Below, one piece after another: positions 49,360-64,000 of a stretch of DNA of 64,000 nucleotides (positions are counted from its first letter, which is position 1; the number at the start of each line of letters is the position of its first letter). The stretch covers positions 40,001-104,000 of the forward strand of contig JAXRKP010001648.1 of assembly GCA_037039925.1 (NCBI GenBank), written 5' to 3'. The position numbers were made by a program, and so were the translations under genes. The notes below the pieces were generated by a model that saw only the letters and a list, made by a program, of their open reading frames with translations, was not told where the DNA came from and did not search any database. Source of the DNA: Doris montereyensis (taxonomy: Eukaryota; Mollusca; Gastropoda; Nudibranchia; Dorididae).

Positions 49360-50756
49360 GAAAAATAGACAGAGCGAGAATGACAGACAGACAGTTTAGG
49401 AGTACGAGTTGGTCACACAGTACTGATGGAAAGCTACAATGAGAGAGAGAGAAAGAAAGACAGAAGCAAATTATAGGGCTATACCTGTACAGTTATGCTC
49501 AAAATAATGCTTCTTTGATGTAAGCCGGTGACAGCTCACGAACCTTCAATAACTCCTAGCCACAAGAGACCTCCCAGTGATAATTGAGAAACACTGATAA
49601 TTACCGGAAATGCCAGTGCGACTGACAACTCCCTAACTTCCTCTGAGTTTTCAGTGGTAACTGACGCTACCAAATATTATTCCCCAAAACCTGCCAACCC
49701 TAAACTGGTTCTTTACCACCAGAGGGGTGAGAAAAGTAACCGTTTTAAAATTTAAAAGTAAACATGTAGATGTATGCAGTCTTTAGTAAGATTTTATTTG
49801 ATCATAAATCAATGATTTAGCTACATCTAGATGAGATTTAGATCTGAAATTCTAGATTCGAAATGACTAGATTCGCCATTAATTGAATAAATGTGTTACT
49901 AGTATCTGAGGAATAGATAGAGTATAGGCGTTTTGGTACTTAATCACACTTAGTGCGTGCTCTGATAAGCATCCTCTCTCTATCTTTGTGAATTTGTTTT
50001 TATATCTTTCTCTGTCTTGTGCTTCTCTCTTACTCCTAGGAGGTTGGCAGAGCTACTGGTAGGTCATATTTCTTTCCTTTCACTCTTTCGTTTTTATCTT
50101 TCATCTTGCTCTCTCCTGTTTCTTGTGTGTCCCCCTCCCCGTCTCCCAGAGGTCCATTTGCCGTCTCTTTCTACGTATCTCTCAGTATGGTGTTTCTTTC
50201 TCCCATGTGTCCCCCCCCTTCTCTAACTCATACACCACACTAATATTCATAAATTGAGGAAATCAGTCATCAGTGGATCAATGAGTGTGCTATGCTGTGA
50301 CCTCACCTAGGCCACTCCAATGTCGGCTGTGTAGAAGAAGAAAGAGACAGAGACAGAGGGGTGGGAACACACACGAGAACAAGAAAAATAGGAAGGTGAA
50401 AGAGAGGACAGTGCTGAGGTCCATTGTCATGAATGATGAATAGTGCCCAGGGCTATCCGTCACTTATGGCAAATAGTTTAAATTTAGATTCTAGATCTAA
50501 AATTTTAAAACCAACAAAAACAACAAACAAAATTTAACAAATCATGATAGAATGAAGGTAGTTTATATTCGAAGAAAGAAAATTCTTATAAAGAAAGGAA
50601 ATTATTATAGATCTAGACTAGACTAGATTCTATATTATATAATCACCTCTTGTCTACTTCCAGGCAAGCAGAGATTTTTCAACATAGGATTGAGGATAAA
50701 AGTAGTTGCCATCATGGAATAGATCTACTTGAATTTGTTGTTGGTATTATTATATC

Positions 50757-50761
<5 letters not shown>

Positions 50762-50812
<51 letters not shown>
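50762..50812. repeat. (AT)n microsatellite
   Basis: About 25 uninterrupted TA units. Confidence 0.95.
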
Positions 50813-50817
<5 letters not shown>

Positions 50818-51297
50818 GTTTGAAACAGTTAAAACTAGCCTCTAATCAGTTAAGATTTAGGTTCGAAAAATAAAAACGAAAGCAGAATCACCTAACTCGC
50901 ACTGAAAGTAAAACTAAAACTAGAAACACGGACAAGTTTCCCATTGGAAATCGGAAATATAATATTATGCCGGCTAGTAGATCTAGTAGCAACTCGTTGG
51001 ATGCCAATGCGAATCAAATTAATTATTTTAATTTTGTACACCTCTGCACAGAGCAATCAGTACAATTTGTGTGATCTAGTTTCAGATTTTCTTAACAACC
51101 CATCAAGATCTTGATCAAGCGGGGAAGGAAGTTTGATTCAGACGCATGACTTCCGTTTCGTTTAAAATCCAGGGATTGTTTTTAATTAGAATGTAAACAT
51201 TAGCATGAGTCGCTGCATTTGGATTGGAAACAAAATTGAAAATCTATTTTAAACGAAATACATAGCTTTTTCAACCTCCACCTCCTTCACAACGCCC

Positions 51298-51298
<1 letters not shown>

Positions 51299-51380
<82 letters not shown>

Positions 51381-51461
51381 AAGAGAAAGGGAGAGGAGGG
51401 TGAGGAGGGAGGGAGGGAGAGAGAGAGAGAGCGAAATAAGACAGAAAGAGAGAGAGAGAGA

Positions 51462-51515
<54 letters not shown>
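51299..51515. repeat. Interrupted (GA)n tract, about 217 bp
   Basis: Nearly pure purine on the plus strand: GA runs with GGGA and AAAGA interruptions. The Ser/Leu-rich minus-strand frames across it are artefacts. Confidence 0.95.
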
Positions 51516-51517
<2 letters not shown>

Positions 51518-52598
51518 AACAGACAGACAGAATCAGACTTGCAAAGACACAATAAGAGATTAAGAGAAATGAAGGAAAATACGGAAGTAAAAAAACATAC
51601 CATGTTAAAAAGGAAAGGTTTATTATTATTCATCTATTTATTTCACTAAAGGACATTGCAAGAAAGGAGCAAATAAACCCTGAAATTGCGAGCTTTCCCA
51701 CCTACGGGAATCGTGTCCGTCGTTAAGTACTTAACGATGGGTTTGCAGCATAGGCTAGCCTGCTACTGCTATGGTTTGCAGGAATCCGGGTGAACGGATA
51801 ACCTCTCCGGCCTCCGGTGTGTGAACTCTATGACTTCTTCATAGTGTGAACTTTGCCCCGCTCTCTTGCGAAAAGACGACTGGGTTCGTTGAGCAAAAGA
51901 AAGTCAAAGATTACCTCAGAGAATTGCTCTCATTCAGTGTACATTTGATATAGAATTTTCCATGTATCACTGAACCTGCCAATGAATGCTGTATTTTTCT
52001 TCTTTGCTGCTTTACAATTCGGACACTGCATAGCAACATCGTCATTCCCCATTCTGCCGTGCCGATCAGCTAGCTACTCTATACTAGATCTAGATCTAGT
52101 ACAACATTCGCATAATTTGGCATTATTCATCATTGTTTACAGTTGATATCCAGATTAGATCCAGGTCGATGTCTAAATTATGATCTAGCCTGAATTTAAA
52201 ACTGGAGATTATCATCTATTGCTTAGATTTAGACATCTTTAGTCAAAATTCTGACTCTTAGATAGTCGAAACTTTTGCATTGATCTGTCAATCAAGTGAA
52301 AAATGAATACAAGGCTGGATGATGCACGGTTTTAGTTTAAGGTTTTCTCTCTCCAACAAAGAGTAAGATGAGAACATAAATCTCAAACTTATTCTGCAGA
52401 CAAAAAACAAGAAAAAACAAAATTGATTTACTCATTTGTACTGAGTATTACTGTCACGATCTAGACAGATATAATTCCTTATCATTATGCTGATGTCCAG
52501 AAAACTTTCATCTTTAATAATTAGCGGCCAAAATCGTTTTCGCTTCAGGCTGCCCCATTCAACAAGTGCCTGCTTGACCTACCCCAATTCAAGGAAAA

Positions 52599-63053
<10,455 letters not shown>

Positions 63054-63261
63054 GTGAGTCTTGATTACCATGTCTTCATGTTAAGCTCAATGATATTTAC
63101 AGCGATATTTACAGCAAACCAGTTGATTCAATCTCATCAGCAAATGCAAAATGTTGTGTTATGTTCTCTCAGTTGAGTACATCACACTGAAATTAATGCA
63201 ACTTTTTACTCTGTTGAGATTTTGATTTGATTTCATTTACCCACATCAACGACTATGGTGA

Positions 63262-63530
63262 TCTGGGGTTTTGGTAGGATTTGTAATTTTGCCCGTACTG
63301 CCCTGTGAACAGCCAAGGGATCTTTAATGTGTGCACAGCGTTGTTGTGATCTGCACACGAGACCTCCTTTTTATCATCCGTCTTGGATGGGACTGTGTCA
63401 ACCAACCTACTTGGACCTTGGTAGATTTTGCTCAAAAGAATTGGGAAAATGTTGCAACCATTGGCGGAGCTCGAACCCACTACCTTTTGGTTGAGAGGCC
63501 GACACCTTGCCTCCAGACAACCGAGTCCCC
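63262..63530 (-). mobile_element. SINE family 2, copy B
   Basis: On the minus strand: a tRNA-like B box gtgggttcgagctccgcc, then gaggtctcgtgtgcagatca, then attaaagatcccttggctgt and ggcaaaattacaaatcctac. It matches the plus-strand copy at 10.5 kb segment by segment. Confidence 0.75.
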
Positions 63531-63825
63531 ACTCTGTTGAGACGATGATGAACAATGACTTCCTCTTTAGCCACAATTTTTGTCCTTTTATGTTTACACA
63601 TGGTTGTTTTGATGTTCAACTTTAAAAAGTCAGTTTGTGATATCGTTTTTAGTTATAATTATGATTTTTTGTTTCATGTAAGTAACTTAATCGACTATCT
63701 ACATCAGAGGAATATCAAAGTTTGAGTGAAATTCATTTTAACCATCATAGGCTGCAGATTATAAGGGTTATTAAAAATGTTTTTGATAATGAACAAAAGG
63801 CGTCTGACATAACCTGCCATACCAA

Positions 63826-64000
63826 AGTAAAGTTCCTTGAGGCCATTATGGCTCACAGAGCTATAGTTTATCCCAGTCTCTATTGCATGAAATGGAACTA
63901 GTGCTAATGCATTGCCCACCTGGACAGGATGCTTGTCTGTTGCAGGTTTTACTCCCCAACTGATGCTGGTAGCTGACCTGGGTTGAGTGGGAAAAGCATT
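63826..64000 (-). mobile_element. tRNA-derived SINE family 1, copy E, cut by window edge
   Basis: The plus strand shows the reverse complement of the family body: ccttgaggccattatggctc, then tgcaggttttactccccaac near 63940 and gtgggaaaagcatt at the edge. The tRNA head lies beyond 64000. Confidence 0.75.

Larger units (their letters stand above)
48797..52560. other. Divergent interval between HPS6 and the carboxylase gene
   Basis: Must contain the HPS6 first exon and probably both promoters, none of which I could place. It holds GA tracts at 49319-49354 and 51299-51515 and an AT tract at 50762-50812. Several tctagatctaga-type motifs occur (50620-50640, 52080-52100), and there is an 18-bp palindrome at 51720. 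Confidence 0.5.

Noticed and set aside
51249..51633. Ser/Leu-rich minus-strand frames
   Set aside because: Translation of the GA tract.

Overview
This is a eukaryotic nuclear window, AT-rich, with GT-AG introns, small exons, tRNA-derived SINEs, a LINE, DNA transposons and long simple repeats. The gene content and repeat style suggest a marine invertebrate, most likely a mollusc; that is inference, since no species marker is present. No operons, CRISPR arrays, rRNA or clearly functional tRNA genes were seen.

Three protein-coding loci can be reconstructed. (1) A plus-strand gene covers about 2.5-13.9 kb. Seven exons are supported by splice sites and phase, giving a soluble protein tail of about 230 residues that I do not recognise. 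(2) A minus-strand gene covers 48.8-26.5 kb in at least 17 exons. Its conceptual protein follows HPS6 (BLOC-2 subunit, lysosome-related organelle biogenesis) from the N-terminal propeller to the C-terminal helical part; only the first exon is missing. (3) A plus-strand gene starts near 52.6 kb and runs off the right edge. It encodes a carboxyltransferase subunit of the methylcrotonoyl-CoA carboxylase beta (MCCC2) type, but divergent. Genes 2 and 3 are divergently oriented across a 3.8-kb interval that contains long GA and AT microsatellites.

Mobile DNA fills the introns. There is a 2.65-kb piggyBac element with TTAA duplications inside an HPS6 intron, and a decayed APE-type LINE (minus strand) inside an intron of the carboxylase gene. 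There are also a Harbinger-like MITE, a TTAA-flanked MITE, two TA-flanked MITEs, five copies of one SINE family, two of a second, and two further tRNA-like heads. A 45-bp minisatellite and a 0.6-kb ACT trinucleotide array are also present. The 12.6 kb between genes 1 and 2 looks mostly gene-free apart from one curious minus-strand coiled-coil reading frame at 20.2 kb.

A recurrent oddity is that exons of all three unrelated genes carry one-base length discrepancies, usually in short homopolymers, while splice sites and flanking reading frames are otherwise intact. The simplest reading is residual long-read assembly error. Simultaneous pseudogenisation of three neighbours is less likely.
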